From Pseudanabaena sp. PCC 6802 (GTDB lineage: Bacteria > Cyanobacteriota > Cyanobacteriia > Pseudanabaenales > Pseudanabaenaceae): a DNA stretch of 64,000 bases. The DNA is taken from NCBI RefSeq assembly GCF_000332175.1, contig NZ_KB235914.1:4185793-4249792 (forward strand), written 5' to 3'. The notes below the pieces were generated by a model. It searched no databases, was not told the origin of the DNA, and saw only the letters and a program-made list of their open reading frames with translations. Made by a program: the position numbers and the translations under genes. The stretch's first letter is position 1. The number at the start of each line of letters is the position of its first letter. This document shows positions 1-7,555 of the stretch, piece by piece.

Positions 1-333
1 TTGCCCAAGTTCTACCATCGATCGGATTTTGTCCGCTGTCCCTGGAGCGTTAAGGGGGCGTTGATGCGGCATTTAGTGGAGTCATACAGCCAGAAACAAC
101 TGGAACTGGTGGATGGAGTGAAAATTTTCTATTCTCCCTATGATTGGGTACTGGTGTTACCCGATGCTGGCGAGCCGATCGTGCATATCTATGCCAATGG
201 CATTGACAATAGTAGCCATGAGGGACAGAAATGGGTGGAACATCACATGCAGGAATTTCGCAAGCATATTGAATCGTTCTGTAAGCTGCAGTTAGCCCTG
301 TCTAAAGATACGGCGCTGTTAGATACATATTAG
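1..333 (+). CDS. Mannose-1-phosphate guanylyltransferase / phosphomannomutase-like protein, C-terminal part (partial)
   Basis: The frame is open from base 1, so this is the last ~110 residues of a longer gene that starts outside the window; the TTG at base 1 is not a real start. The ending (motifs VKGALMRHL, DGVKIFY, PIVHIYANG) matches, from memory, the C-terminal phosphomannomutase-like domain of the long cyanobacterial GDP-mannose pyrophosphorylase family, in which an N-terminal nucleotidyltransferase is fused to a phosphohexomutase-type region. These proteins supply GDP-mannose or related sugar nucleotides for glycans. The nucleotidyltransferase part cannot be seen here, so the exact substrate is inferred from the family. 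A long hairpin follows at 452-504. Confidence 0.75.
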   Translation: MPKFYHRSDFVRCPWSVKGALMRHLVESYSQKQLELVDGVKIFYSPYDWVLVLPDAGEPIVHIYANGIDNSSHEGQKWVEHHMQEFRKHIESFCKLQLALSKDTALLDTY

Positions 334-683
334 TAGATGCATACTTTAGGTCTGGTTTGTTAACCCTTTTTCCTGGGGTCTGCGCAGGTAGACTTTGTTC
401 TGTGTATAGCGATTATGGAAGTCGTGTTAAATATATCTGTTACTACTGTACATGCAAATCCCCCTAAATCCCCCTTTTCAAGGGGGATTTAGGGGGATTT
501 GCATCTGTAGCATAGCATTAGAGAATTGGTATTACTTTAGCTTTTCTTTTTCGGCGAAATTCCTCATCCAACATCGAATAGAAGGCAGAATATAGCGGTT
601 TTCAATTGGATAAATTATCGATCCATTTCGCCTTGGTGCTATTGAGAAGCTAGAGAAATGGTTGCAGGAGTACGGCGTTATGG
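334..683. other. Non-coding stretch with a long hairpin and MITE ends
   Basis: No convincing gene. It holds a perfect 25-bp-arm hairpin (452-504), an isolated right end of family C (AGAATTGG type end near 521-529, followed by TA) and, near 594-612, an isolated family B end (TATAGCGGTTTTCAATTG). These look like eroded MITEs. The C-terminal half of a split PIN toxin gene begins at 684 on the minus strand. Confidence 0.6.
452..504. repeat. Perfect long inverted repeat, 25-bp arms
   Basis: Arms 452-476 and 480-504 are exact reverse complements around a 3-nt loop; each arm contains two copies of a C5/T-A3T module (AAATCCCCC twice). The RNA would form a very stable hairpin. It lies ~120 bp after the stop of the sugar-nucleotide gene and could end its transcript, but it has no clear T-run and more resembles a dispersed palindromic repeat. 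Confidence 0.8.
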
Positions 684-870
684 TCAGTTTTGAAAAAGGT
701 TTTCAAATGGTTTATTGTTCTTCCAACGGTAGGTATTAAAATCTCGATAATCGATAGACAGAATACGGCCATGACCGATTTCCTCAGCAAGTATAACTAG
801 GGATGCATCAGCTAAGTCCATTGGCAAATTGGCATATTGTTGCATGAGTTGCGCTATTCTTTGAGCGTGT

Positions 871-1010
871 TGACATCCTCACCGAGCTAAAGCAACGGTG
901 ATTCCTAAGACTCACGACTTAGGTTTCTGTTTCTTCCCATTACTGGGGTTTCGCAACTGCCCTTTAAACTCATGCCTATCGGGTCTTATGTTCGCTCCAC
1001 AGACTGCCAC
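871..1010 (-). ncRNA. Predicted omega-RNA region at the tnpB right end
   Basis: In tnpB elements the guide RNA scaffold covers the end of tnpB and the right end, with the guide being the flanking DNA. Here the tnpB stop is at 912 and a hairpin (CACCG/CGGTG) sits immediately before the presumed end at ~871. The guide would therefore be the PIN toxin sequence beginning at ~870. This is inferred from position and structure only. Confidence 0.35.
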
Positions 1011-2099
1011 GGCAAGCCCTGCCGCCAAAATATTCTTACTTGCGTTGATATCTCGGTCATGGTTCATCCCACATTTAGGGCAATCCCACTCTCTAATATT
1101 CAACGGCAACTTTTCGACGATGTAGCCGCAATGCCCACACCGTTTAGAACTCGGAAACCAACGGTCAATCTTAATCAATGTGCGGCCATACCAGTCGCAC
1201 TTATATGTGAGTTGTCTGACCAGTTCGCCCCAGCTAGCATCACTGATAGAGAGGGCAAGCTTCCGATTCTTGACCATATTCTTCACAGCCAAATCCTCAA
1301 TGGCAATGGTTTGGTTTTCACGCACCAATTGAGTCGTCAACTTGTGAAGAAAATCTTGTCGTGCATCGCTAATTTCTTGATGCACCCTGGCTACTTTGAG
1401 ACGGGCTTTTTCTCGGTTGCTAGAACCTTTTTGCTTACGACTCAACGCTTTCTGTGCTTTACGCAGTTTTTGGCGTTTCGCTTTAAAGCCTTTAGGGTTA
1501 GCAATCTTTTCACCGTTACTCAATGCAACCAAACTTGTAATGCCCAAATCTATTCCAATCTGATTAGGAACAATTGGCAATGGTTTTATCTCGACATCTA
1601 CCAACAAAGAAATTGTCCATCGTCCAGAGGGCGAGAGCTTCACCGTAACAGTGGATGGCTCAACACCTTCTGGCAGCATCCTACTCCAACGAATCGGCAA
1701 CGATTCGGAACATTTGGCAAGATATACTTGCCCGTCCTTGAACTTAAATGCCGATTTAGTAAATTCAGCACTGCCGCCATTACGCTTTTTCTTAAAGGTT
1801 GGGTATCCAGCCCGACCCGCAAAGAAGTTAGCAAATGCAGACTGGAGATGTCTCAATCCTTGCTGCAATGGAACGCAGCTAACCTCATTGAGAAATTGAA
1901 GCTCGGCTTCCTTTTTCCAATCGGTCAGCATTGCAGAGCTTTCAACGTACCCTACTCGTTCTTGCCGTTCATACCATGCCTCAGTCCTGGCGGCGAGGGC
2001 ACGATTATAGACGAGACGAGTACAGCCCAACGTTCGTCTCAACAGGGTTTCCTGTTCGGGCGTTGGGTAAAATCGGTACTTGAATGCTCTTTGCGTCAT
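912..2099 (-). CDS. tnpB: RNA-guided endonuclease TnpB (IS605 OrfB)
   Basis: A 395-residue TnpB, the full family length. It has an N-terminal helix-turn-helix-like OrfB segment, a split RuvC fold with GIDLG (Asp184), AIEDL (Glu268) and HDRDINASKN (Asp348/Asp350), and a zinc ribbon CGHC...CPKC (Cys321, 324, 340, 343). All catalytic and zinc residues are present, so the nuclease looks active. Family knowledge: TnpB uses an omega-RNA from the right end of its element to cut DNA next to a transposon-associated motif, which keeps the element in the population. ATG start at 2099 is followed by the usual MTQRAFKYRFYP opening. The element has no tnpA. The opposite-strand 389-residue frame is an antisense shadow. 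Confidence 0.93.
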   Translation of the reverse strand: MTQRAFKYRFYPTPEQETLLRRTLGCTRLVYNRALAARTEAWYERQERVGYVESSAMLTDWKKEAELQFLNEVSCVPLQQGLRHLQSAFANFFAGRAGYPTFKKKRNGGSAEFTKSAFKFKDGQVYLAKCSESLPIRWSRMLPEGVEPSTVTVKLSPSGRWTISLLVDVEIKPLPIVPNQIGIDLGITSLVALSNGEKIANPKGFKAKRQKLRKAQKALSRKQKGSSNREKARLKVARVHQEISDARQDFLHKLTTQLVRENQTIAIEDLAVKNMVKNRKLALSISDASWGELVRQLTYKCDWYGRTLIKIDRWFPSSKRCGHCGYIVEKLPLNIREWDCPKCGMNHDRDINASKNILAAGLAVAVCGANIRPDRHEFKGQLRNPSNGKKQKPKS

Positions 2100-2416
2100 G
2101 CTTCACATTATAGCACGCATTCTGTGAAGTGCTCAACTTGATTGATGTAAAGCCGTCCTCCGCGTTGCTAAAGGACGGGGTTTCAAACCCATTTTTCTGA
2201 TGATTTTGAAGGTCAAACAACTCAAATGCTCCGTTTGCGATCCCGGTCATGAAAGCGGTCTGGGCAGGTACTCCCTTGCGTGTCAGCAGCATATAGCAGG
2301 TTTCTGTAACTACACACCATGTTGTAATCAGTGGCTCATCGATCTTTCGTAGCGTTTGTTTAGCTAACTTGTGATTAGTGTCCTGGCGATCTGCTAAAGC
2401 CAGCCAGAAACCTGTA

Positions 2417-2683
2417 TCAACGATTACCATATTTTGCTTCAAGTTCGGTGGCAAGAACTTCCTTGTACTTAACAGAGAGATCGCTTTCTACAGAACAGCA
2501 GCCAATAAAACCTGATTCTTCTAAAAGTTCAAAGGGTGTTTTTTCCTGTTTACGCTTTAGCTTTTGATAATAAGCATCAATGGCATCACTAAGAATATCG
2601 GGCAGGGATTGGTTGGTTTGTTGCTGAATATATGCGAGTTTTTCGCTAGTTTCGCGATCGATTTGGGTAATGATTTGTGACAT
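2417..2683 (-). CDS. Antitoxin of the PIN toxin pair (CopG/RHH-like)
   Basis: An 88-residue protein opening MSQIITQIDRETSEKLAYI, which fits a short ribbon-helix-helix-type DNA-binding start (beta strand then two helices), followed by a charged linker and a C-terminal tail that would contact the toxin. Its stop overlaps the start of the PIN toxin (ATG 2430) by 14 nt, the usual arrangement for antitoxin then toxin. Because the toxin is broken by a tnpB element, this antitoxin is now orphaned. The RHH assignment rests on length and pattern only; the toxin-antitoxin link rests on the overlap. Confidence 0.7.
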   Translation of the reverse strand: MSQIITQIDRETSEKLAYIQQQTNQSLPDILSDAIDAYYQKLKRKQEKTPFELLEESGFIGCCSVESDLSVKYKEVLATELEAKYGNR

Positions 2684-2714
2684 TTAAGCTTCTCCTAAAG
2701 GCGATCGAGAGTTA

Positions 2715-2793
2715 TAGCTATAGCCAATAGGCTTAGGACGGGGTGCAGGGGTTCCACCCCTGCACCCCGTCCTAATAGATCTGTCTACGGCTA
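2715..2793. repeat. Family A MITE-like repeat, copy 1
   Basis: Begins TAGCTATAGCCAATAGG and ends with CTGTCTACGGCTA, imperfect inverted ends; the centre is a G/C hairpin of GGGTGCAGGGGTTCCACC type. It matches copies at 13664 and 32196. A TA precedes it (2713-2714); the right TA has mutated to CA. It lies just upstream of the antitoxin gene. Confidence 0.75.
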
Positions 2794-2922
2794 CATTAAC
2801 TAAGACTAGATTTATTTTGGCAAATTTACTAGCATATCGATCACGGCATTGGATGAATTATCACTCTATTGAGCTTTGGTACGACCGAGCCGTCCGATAA
2901 ATGGTTGCAGGATCGGGTGAAA

Positions 2923-3429
2923 TCAAGATAAGTATAGGGCGATCGCATCAGCAAATAAGCTCTGCAAGCGCAGAAGTTGCGCCCCAGACTGATATAACAA
3001 ATCGCCTTTACCCAATAAATTTGCAGCAGATGTTTCCTTGCCACCTAAGATAATCGCCGAGTCAGCTTCGCTAGCTGTGCGCAATGCAACCCTTCTGGGC
3101 AGATTGGAACGAATTAAGGGAGTGACTACTTTGGCCTCTGGGCGCTGCGTGGCAACAATTAAGTGGATGCCTGCGGCGCGAGCCATTGCACCGAGGCGTT
3201 TGATACTTTGTTCTAGTTCAGTACGCGTTTCTTTTTCTGCCATAAAGTCGGCATATTCATCAAAAATACAAACAATGCGCGACAGGAATTGTCCATCCTG
3301 TCCTTCCATTTTCTGATTGTAGGTTTGGATATCTGCGCATTTAGCTTTCTCAAATCGGTGATAGCGCTGTCCCATTTCTGTTACTAGCTCTGACATCAAA
3401 GCGATCGCTCGATCCCTATCTTTAACCAT
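2923..3429 (-). pseudogene. FtsK/SpoIIIE-type DNA translocase fragment
   Basis: A 168-residue frame that carries only the second half of an FtsK/SpoIIIE-type motor domain: a Walker B strand (RIVCIFDEYADFM), then GAMARAAGIHLIVATQRP, IRSNLPRRVALR and ILGGKETSAANLLGKGDLL. The Walker A half and any N-terminal region are missing; a stop codon lies in frame 18 nt before the first ATG (about 3445-3447), and no remnant of the missing half was found upstream. The end (DAIALYLS) is also unlike a normal gamma domain. It is therefore most likely a decayed piece of a translocase or a mobile-element ATPase. It could still be expressed as a short protein, but it could not hydrolyse ATP. Confidence 0.6.
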
Positions 3430-3514
3430 CTTAAACTGCCTATTTTATACGCTTATTGATCCATTTTTAGGACTTAACAATCTATACAGTTGTAATCCTG
3501 CCATTTTTCAGGAG

Positions 3515-5008
3515 TTAGATATGCATCATCCCAACGCCAAGAGCCCCAGAATTAACTAACACTGTTTGACGTTGAAATATACCAGTATTGCTCATTCGCA
3601 AGTAAGTTAGCTGAGTTGAGTTTTTTTCTATGGAATTGTCACGTAGAGCCATCTTAATATCATTAATATTGGCAATAGTCTTATCTCCATATCCAATAAT
3701 AATGTCACCAACTTTGAGTCCAGCACGATCAGCTATTCCACTTTGCTCAATCTCGTATAGATAAACTCCACCACTAACATCAAGCTTTTTAAGTTGCATT
3801 GTAAAATATTGAGCAGTTCGTGAATACTGTTTTGCTGTTGGATCTTTTTCAGAGAACATATCAGCGTAACGAGAGAATGCTACAACAGCTTCATTAGTTC
3901 GACCTAGCTCCCGTAAGATAATTGCTTTACGCACAACCTCGTTTTGAGGATCGGAAGGTTGAATTACTATCTCTTTGTTGAGTTTTGCGTACTCATCAAG
4001 TTTTGCGTCTCGGAGATTCTTGGCTTCTTCAACAAGCGCGGCCCGTCGTTTTACAAGGCTTTCTGCTTGTTTAACTTTTACTACTAACAGTTGATTTGCT
4101 TCTTCTCTACTAATCAGTTCATGTGGCTTAAGATGTTGGAGAAGGCTGAGATGGTCTTGAGCCTTAGGTAATGGAGTTTTTAGACTATCTAGCACCATCA
4201 AGCCGTAGAGATATGCAATTTCAGATCGATTGAGTAACCGTTCTAAATCAAGCTTTACACGTTTCTTATGATGGGAAACTATTTCCAAATCTGTAGAAGT
4301 TTCTGCTGCTGCGGTAGACAACCCCTTAAGCAGAGATTCTGAGACATCTTGAACTTCTGCTAAACTGCTGTAAAACACTCGCACTCTTTCTGCATCTGCA
4401 TTTCCATCAATCAATACCTGAATCAACGGCCCTCGCACTTCGGATAATTGGCGACTAGCAAAGGCTCCTCGAAGCGATGAAATTTGTTGTTGACGAATCA
4501 GCCTGTTATAGCCTGAATCGAAGATATGATTGAGAGAAGGAGCAATCTGATTACGGACATCTTGAAGACGTTGATCAAAATTATCATCTTCTAGAGCAGT
4601 TTCAACATAACTTAATCGGGCATCCATGTTGGTAATGTTTGTGAAGATCTCCTCAGCAATTAAGCTTTTGGCTTGTTCTAGTTTCCTTTGCCGAACCTCT
4701 GGAGGATCTCCTTTATAAATAGTTAATTCATTAGCAACAGTAGATCCCTCTCCAACATTTCCTTGAATGCTGATAATATAATGTTTACCACCAAAGATAA
4801 TACCAACTGCACCAACAATAGCTGTTAAAACCCCAACAGTAATACTGACAGGTTTTTTAATGATCTTGACTACAGAGTCTCGAATTTGTGTCAAATTACG
4901 TCCCGCTTGACCTAGTTGGCTATTCTGCACTGAGGAGCCTGAAATGCTAAGGTCTTGATCTTGTTCTGAGGGTTTGGGGGAATTCTCTGCCATATATCTA
5001 TGCATCAA
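3515..5008 (-). CDS. Membrane-anchored PDZ-domain protein with N-terminal GQAG-type motif
   Basis: A 497-residue protein of unknown function. Residues ~20-42 hold a motif SISGSSV...GQAGRNLTQI, then one transmembrane helix (~55-73), a long mostly helical region (~90-400, many charged residues, coiled-coil-like) and a C-terminal PDZ-like domain (~405-490: SGIADRAGLKVGDIIIGYGD). The motif matches the N terminus of the adjacent 142-residue protein. The topology is a cytoplasmic N terminus and either side for the PDZ; this is not decidable from sequence. Two close ATGs (5008 and 4993) are possible. Low G+C and simple codon use compared with the housekeeping genes suggest an accessory origin. A role in a conflict or stress response is inferred only from the shared motif. 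Confidence 0.7.
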   Translation of the reverse strand: MMHRYMAENSPKPSEQDQDLSISGSSVQNSQLGQAGRNLTQIRDSVVKIIKKPVSITVGVLTAIVGAVGIIFGGKHYIISIQGNVGEGSTVANELTIYKGDPPEVRQRKLEQAKSLIAEEIFTNITNMDARLSYVETALEDDNFDQRLQDVRNQIAPSLNHIFDSGYNRLIRQQQISSLRGAFASRQLSEVRGPLIQVLIDGNADAERVRVFYSSLAEVQDVSESLLKGLSTAAAETSTDLEIVSHHKKRVKLDLERLLNRSEIAYLYGLMVLDSLKTPLPKAQDHLSLLQHLKPHELISREEANQLLVVKVKQAESLVKRRAALVEEAKNLRDAKLDEYAKLNKEIVIQPSDPQNEVVRKAIILRELGRTNEAVVAFSRYADMFSEKDPTAKQYSRTAQYFTMQLKKLDVSGGVYLYEIEQSGIADRAGLKVGDIIIGYGDKTIANINDIKMALRDNSIEKNSTQLTYLRMSNTGIFQRQTVLVNSGALGVGMMHI

Positions 5009-5033
5009 GTAAAAATAACTTCATTCCAGTTCT

Positions 5034-5462
5034 CTAGCCTAATAAATTAGAAGCAAAACCTAGCCAAGATAGCAATTGATTGAGAATTGGCTGTACTTTT
5101 TGCCAAATACCTTGACTTGCTTCGATAGTTTCATTAGCCTCTTTTAGAACACCAGCAACTTTTTTCAAGCTATCTGCTGTGAACTGCTTGTCAGGATTTA
5201 TAGTTTGTGATTCCTCTTTAGCAGCACCTAAATATCGCAGAGCCTTATTCTGGTACTCTAAAGGCAAGGCAGGCATTTTCAATAGTTCCTCAAGCTCTTC
5301 TAGTAACTCTACTGCGCGTTGTTGCGTTACAACTTGCATTCCTGAAGCCTGGGAATCGTGCTGAATTTGAACTAAATTCTCACCTGCTACTCCAACTAAG
5401 CCAGAAACTTGACCGCCATTAATTGAAATAGATTGAGACGAATGCGGTTTCTTACCAAACAT
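5034..5462 (-). CDS. Small helical protein with N-terminal GVAG-type motif
   Basis: A 142-residue protein of unknown function, first gene of a two-gene operon (25 nt before the PDZ membrane protein). Residues ~12-34 (SISINGGQVSGLVGVAGENL) align with the N terminus of its neighbour: S-I-x-G-x-x-V, then G-x-A-G-x-N-L-x-Q-I. The rest is predicted helical (ELLEELEELLKMPALP, VAGVLKEANETIEA), finishing in an amphipathic, hydrophobic tail (QKVQPILNQLLSWLGFASNL) that could contact a membrane. Matched short N-terminal motifs in adjacent genes are a hallmark of bacterial amyloid-type signalling pairs, so this could be a sensor or effector partner; that is inference. Confidence 0.65.
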   Translation of the reverse strand: MFGKKPHSSQSISINGGQVSGLVGVAGENLVQIQHDSQASGMQVVTQQRAVELLEELEELLKMPALPLEYQNKALRYLGAAKEESQTINPDKQFTADSLKKVAGVLKEANETIEASQGIWQKVQPILNQLLSWLGFASNLLG

Positions 5463-5841
5463 AGATTTTCCCTAAGTCAAAAAGTTAATCAATGACACTA
5501 TTCTAGACAAATAGAATTGCACTTGAGTTAAGTCTTAACAAAAAGATCTCTTTGCTACGTTGTCAGTTTCTCTTGCTTAATACTGATAATGCCTACAGGT
5601 GGATTTTAAGGCTTTGTTGTTAGCCATCTACTTTTAACCTTGTTTCCCACTTTTGAACAAAAGCCTCATATCTCATCTATTATTTCCGGATCTGCTGATG
5701 GGGGTTCATTTAACAACATGATTTTGGATCTGCACCAGTATTATCGGTATATCCACGATCATACCTCCTTCTAGAGCATACTTATCATAGCCAAGTTTTT
5801 GGGTAGCAGAAATATCCTCATTCATCTAAAAGGTCATCACA
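5463..5841. other. Non-coding stretch with a short ABC-ATPase relic
   Basis: No intact gene. The only coding-like trace is a ~47-bp relic at 5684-5730 resembling the Walker B region of the ABC gene at 6622-7374. The part next to 5462 should carry the promoter of the GVAG/PDZ operon; AT-rich hexamers are present, but none is convincing. Confidence 0.5.
5684..5730 (-). pseudogene. Relic of an ABC ATPase Walker B region
   Basis: Read on the minus strand it gives MLLNEPPSADPE, close to [13 protein letters not shown] of the ABC ATPase at 6622-7374; the underlying DNA aligns with 6838-6885 with a 3-base gap and about three quarters identity. Nothing around it extends the match, so it is a short decayed copy. 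Confidence 0.4.
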
Positions 5842-6192
5842 TTAAGAAAAAGGAACAAAAAGAATTTGATTTTCGTAATCTTCAGGCTTACCACACAAAA
5901 CTAGTAGTTCTAAATCATCAACAATCTTACCAATAGGCGCTGTTGCGATCGCCTCAACAACTCCAGGCATAGGCAGTCCTCGATCGATTCTTTCATAGGC
6001 ATACATCGTAATAGTCGCTACATCGTGGGTAAGCAAGATGCGTCCCTCGCTGGCAGCCCACTCTAAAATATCTGGATCGCTAGCATTTATAAGCCCAACA
6101 TCTTGAACTCGTACTATATCCAAGTCAGGCAAGCGTCTCATCAGACCGCGTAATATAGCTCCGTTAAAGTTTTCATCAGTTAGAAGCCGCAC
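5842..6192 (-). CDS. DUF5615 PIN-like toxin
   Basis: A 116-residue protein of the DUF5615 (PIN-like, Mut7-C-related) family. It opens MRLLTDENFNGAIL with the first acidic pair (DEN), then DIVRVQDVGL, DPDILEWAASEGRILLTHD (second acidic cluster), the normal family order and length. Such proteins are toxins, probably RNases, of type II systems. It follows the DUF433 gene by 3 nt on the same strand, the usual antitoxin-then-toxin arrangement. All expected acidic residues are present, so this pair appears intact, unlike the PIN pair at 0.7-2.7 kb. RNase activity is family inference. Confidence 0.85.
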   Translation of the reverse strand: MRLLTDENFNGAILRGLMRRLPDLDIVRVQDVGLINASDPDILEWAASEGRILLTHDVATITMYAYERIDRGLPMPGVVEAIATAPIGKIVDDLELLVLCGKPEDYENQILFVPFS

Positions 6193-6195
6193 TTG

Positions 6196-6549
6196 CTATT
6201 TACTTCCTTTTGACTGATAGCGGGCAAGCAAGCGCTGCCTCAGATCGATTAAGTTATGCCTTTCCGTAAGTTGATGCCTCAGTTGTTGAGCTTGATTGCT
6301 GCGCTGTTCTAAATAACCATCAATTTCCTGACGATGGTTTAGATAATAAGTAATGGCGCTGTATATGTCTTCTAAACGCAGAGATGAAAACTGAATAGCA
6401 ATTTCTTCGGGTGTAGAGCCATTTTGATATGAGGCAAGCACGCTATCCAGGGTTACTCGACTCGAACCGATACGGATACCGCCAGCTTCGTCATAACGGA
6501 AAGGAGGAGAGGTTGCTTCAAATTTGATTGGGGTAGTTGTTAGAGACAT
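6196..6549 (-). CDS. DUF433 antitoxin
   Basis: A 117-residue DUF433 protein: GGIRIGSSRVTLDSVLASYQNG and TPEEIAIQFSSLRLEDIYSAITYYL form the helix-turn-helix-like core, followed by a charged tail rich in Gln and Arg that would bind the toxin. It is the first gene of a two-gene operon with the DUF5615 toxin 3 nt downstream. Family knowledge: DUF433 proteins are antitoxins that bind their own promoter. Start ATG at 6549 gives MSLTTTPIKF and a length normal for the family. Confidence 0.85.
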   Translation of the reverse strand: MSLTTTPIKFEATSPPFRYDEAGGIRIGSSRVTLDSVLASYQNGSTPEEIAIQFSSLRLEDIYSAITYYLNHRQEIDGYLEQRSNQAQQLRHQLTERHNLIDLRQRLLARYQSKGSK

Positions 6550-6621
6550 ATTGTACCTGAGCTAAGCAGTACAAGGGTATTTTTAGCAATAAGTTTATCA
6601 ATCGAGATTGGGACTTAATCT

Positions 6622-7374
6622 CTATAAAATCTGCGATAGGAATTTCTGAGTGCGCTCCTCTTTGGGATTTTGGAAAAAGTCAGCGGAGTTTCCCTCTTCG
6701 ATAATCGCGCCACCATCCATCAAGATGATCCGATCCGCTACTTCCCTTGCAAAACCTACCTCGTGCGTCACCACTACCATTGTCATTCCCGAATCAGCCA
6801 GCGATCGCATCACATCCAATACCTCTCTCACCATTTCCGGGTCGAGTGCCGATGTGGGTTCGTCGAATAACATGATTTTGGGTTGCATGGCGAGAGAACG
6901 GGCGATCGCCACGCGCTGCTGTTGACCGCCAGATAGCTGACCTGGATACTTGTGCGCCTGCGGGAGAATTCCCACCCGTTCTAAAAGCTGCAAGGCGACC
7001 TCCTCTGCCTTGGGCTTCTTCCAACCTCTCACGTGCATTGGTGCGAGGGTGATATTTTGCAAAACCGTGAGATGAGGGAAGAGATTAAACTGCTGAAATA
7101 CCATCCCAACTTCGCGGCGAATCGCATCCACATTTTTCTGCTTGGGAGATAATTCGATGCCATCGATAACAATCTTGCCCTGCTGATATTCTTCTAAAGC
7201 GTTAAAGGTACGGGCTACAGTGGATTTACCGGAGCCAGACGGCCCCATAATTACTACTACTTCACCGCCGCTAACAGTGAGGCTAACCCCTTTTAAAACG
7301 TGAAAGCTGCCATACCACTTATGGACATCCTCTGCCACAATCATAGGTTGTTTGACGGTTGACCGATCGCTCAT
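6622..7374 (-). CDS. Polar amino acid ABC transporter ATP-binding protein
   Basis: A 250-residue ABC ATPase of the GlnQ/HisP type. Walker [10 protein letters not shown] (residues 44-52), Q-loop [10 protein letters not shown], signature [15 protein letters not shown], Walker [12 protein letters not shown] and H-loop THE are all intact. It would energise uptake of polar or basic amino acids at the cytoplasmic membrane. No permease or binding-protein gene adjoins it, so it is an orphan subunit that must pair with proteins encoded elsewhere. The residue after Walker A is Val (KSTVART), where Leu is usual. Start ATG 7374 leaves a short leader before [11 protein letters not shown]. Confidence 0.9.
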   Translation of the reverse strand: MSDRSTVKQPMIVAEDVHKWYGSFHVLKGVSLTVSGGEVVVIMGPSGSGKSTVARTFNALEEYQQGKIVIDGIELSPKQKNVDAIRREVGMVFQQFNLFPHLTVLQNITLAPMHVRGWKKPKAEEVALQLLERVGILPQAHKYPGQLSGGQQQRVAIARSLAMQPKIMLFDEPTSALDPEMVREVLDVMRSLADSGMTMVVVTHEVGFAREVADRIILMDGGAIIEEGNSADFFQNPKEERTQKFLSQIL

Positions 7375-7475
7375 ATGGGTTAGCTCCTAAGCCTGTATCT
7401 ATTGCTAGCATACTGTAGCCGCGATCGAATTTTTGTGCCTCTTGCTAGATTCCGATCCGGCAACGATCGTACAAC

Positions 7476-7500
7476 GCAAAAAGCCTGCGATCGCAGGCTT
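7476..7500 (-). terminator. Intrinsic terminator of the ribosomal protein operon
   Basis: Palindrome AAGCCTGCGATCGCAGGCTT at 7481-7500, followed on the minus strand by TTT. It lies 55 bp after the rpsI stop and would end the rpsM-to-rpsI transcript. The stem contains a GCGATCGC octamer. Confidence 0.7.
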
Positions 7501-7555
7501 AAAGTTTTATATTTGTACGGCAAACTCAAAAGCTGAGCGCTGAAAGCTATAAAAA

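Larger units (their letters stand above)
870..2201 (-). mobile_element. IS200/IS605-family element (tnpB only, IS1341-like)
   Basis: About 1.33 kb with a single gene, tnpB, and no tnpA, so it cannot move without a Y1 transposase supplied elsewhere. Boundaries are inferred from where the PIN toxin reading breaks: near 868-871 and 2200-2203, uncertain by a few bases. Both ends have sub-terminal hairpins on the minus strand: at the left end CCGTCC pairs with GGACGG (about 2148-2178), and at the right end CACCG pairs with CGGTG just before the terminal GAGGATGTCAA. No target duplication is seen, as expected for this family, which inserts 3' of a short target sequence. Confidence 0.8.
684..2430 (-). 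pseudogene. PIN-domain toxin gene split by an IS200/IS605 insertion
   Basis: Two halves of one PIN (VapC-like RNase) gene lie on either side of a transposon. The N-terminal half runs from ATG 2430 down to about 2202 and begins MVIVDTGFWLALADR, with the first acidic residue (VDTGFW) and the second (VTETCYML). The C-terminal half runs from about 869 to a TGA at 684-686 and carries the third acidic site (MDLADASLVILAEE), then HGRILSIDYRDF. Joined, they give a protein of about 137 residues, normal for the family, with all expected acidic residues. The start overlaps the upstream antitoxin stop by 14 nt, as in typical toxin-antitoxin operons. As it stands no functional toxin can be made; only a chimeric read-through into the transposon is possible. 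The split is read directly; the RNase activity is family knowledge. Confidence 0.85.

Noticed and set aside
612-733. Plus-strand reading IEKLEKWLQEYGV between 612 and 733
   Set aside because: No start, overlaps the PIN toxin remainder on the other strand, which has better support.
972-2141. 389-codon plus-strand frame
   Set aside because: It is antisense to tnpB, which has full catalytic motifs; the plus frame has no recognisable domain.
2005-2454. 149-residue PIN-like protein as an intact gene
   Set aside because: Its last ~65 residues are translated from the transposon end; the true toxin C terminus lies at 684-869.
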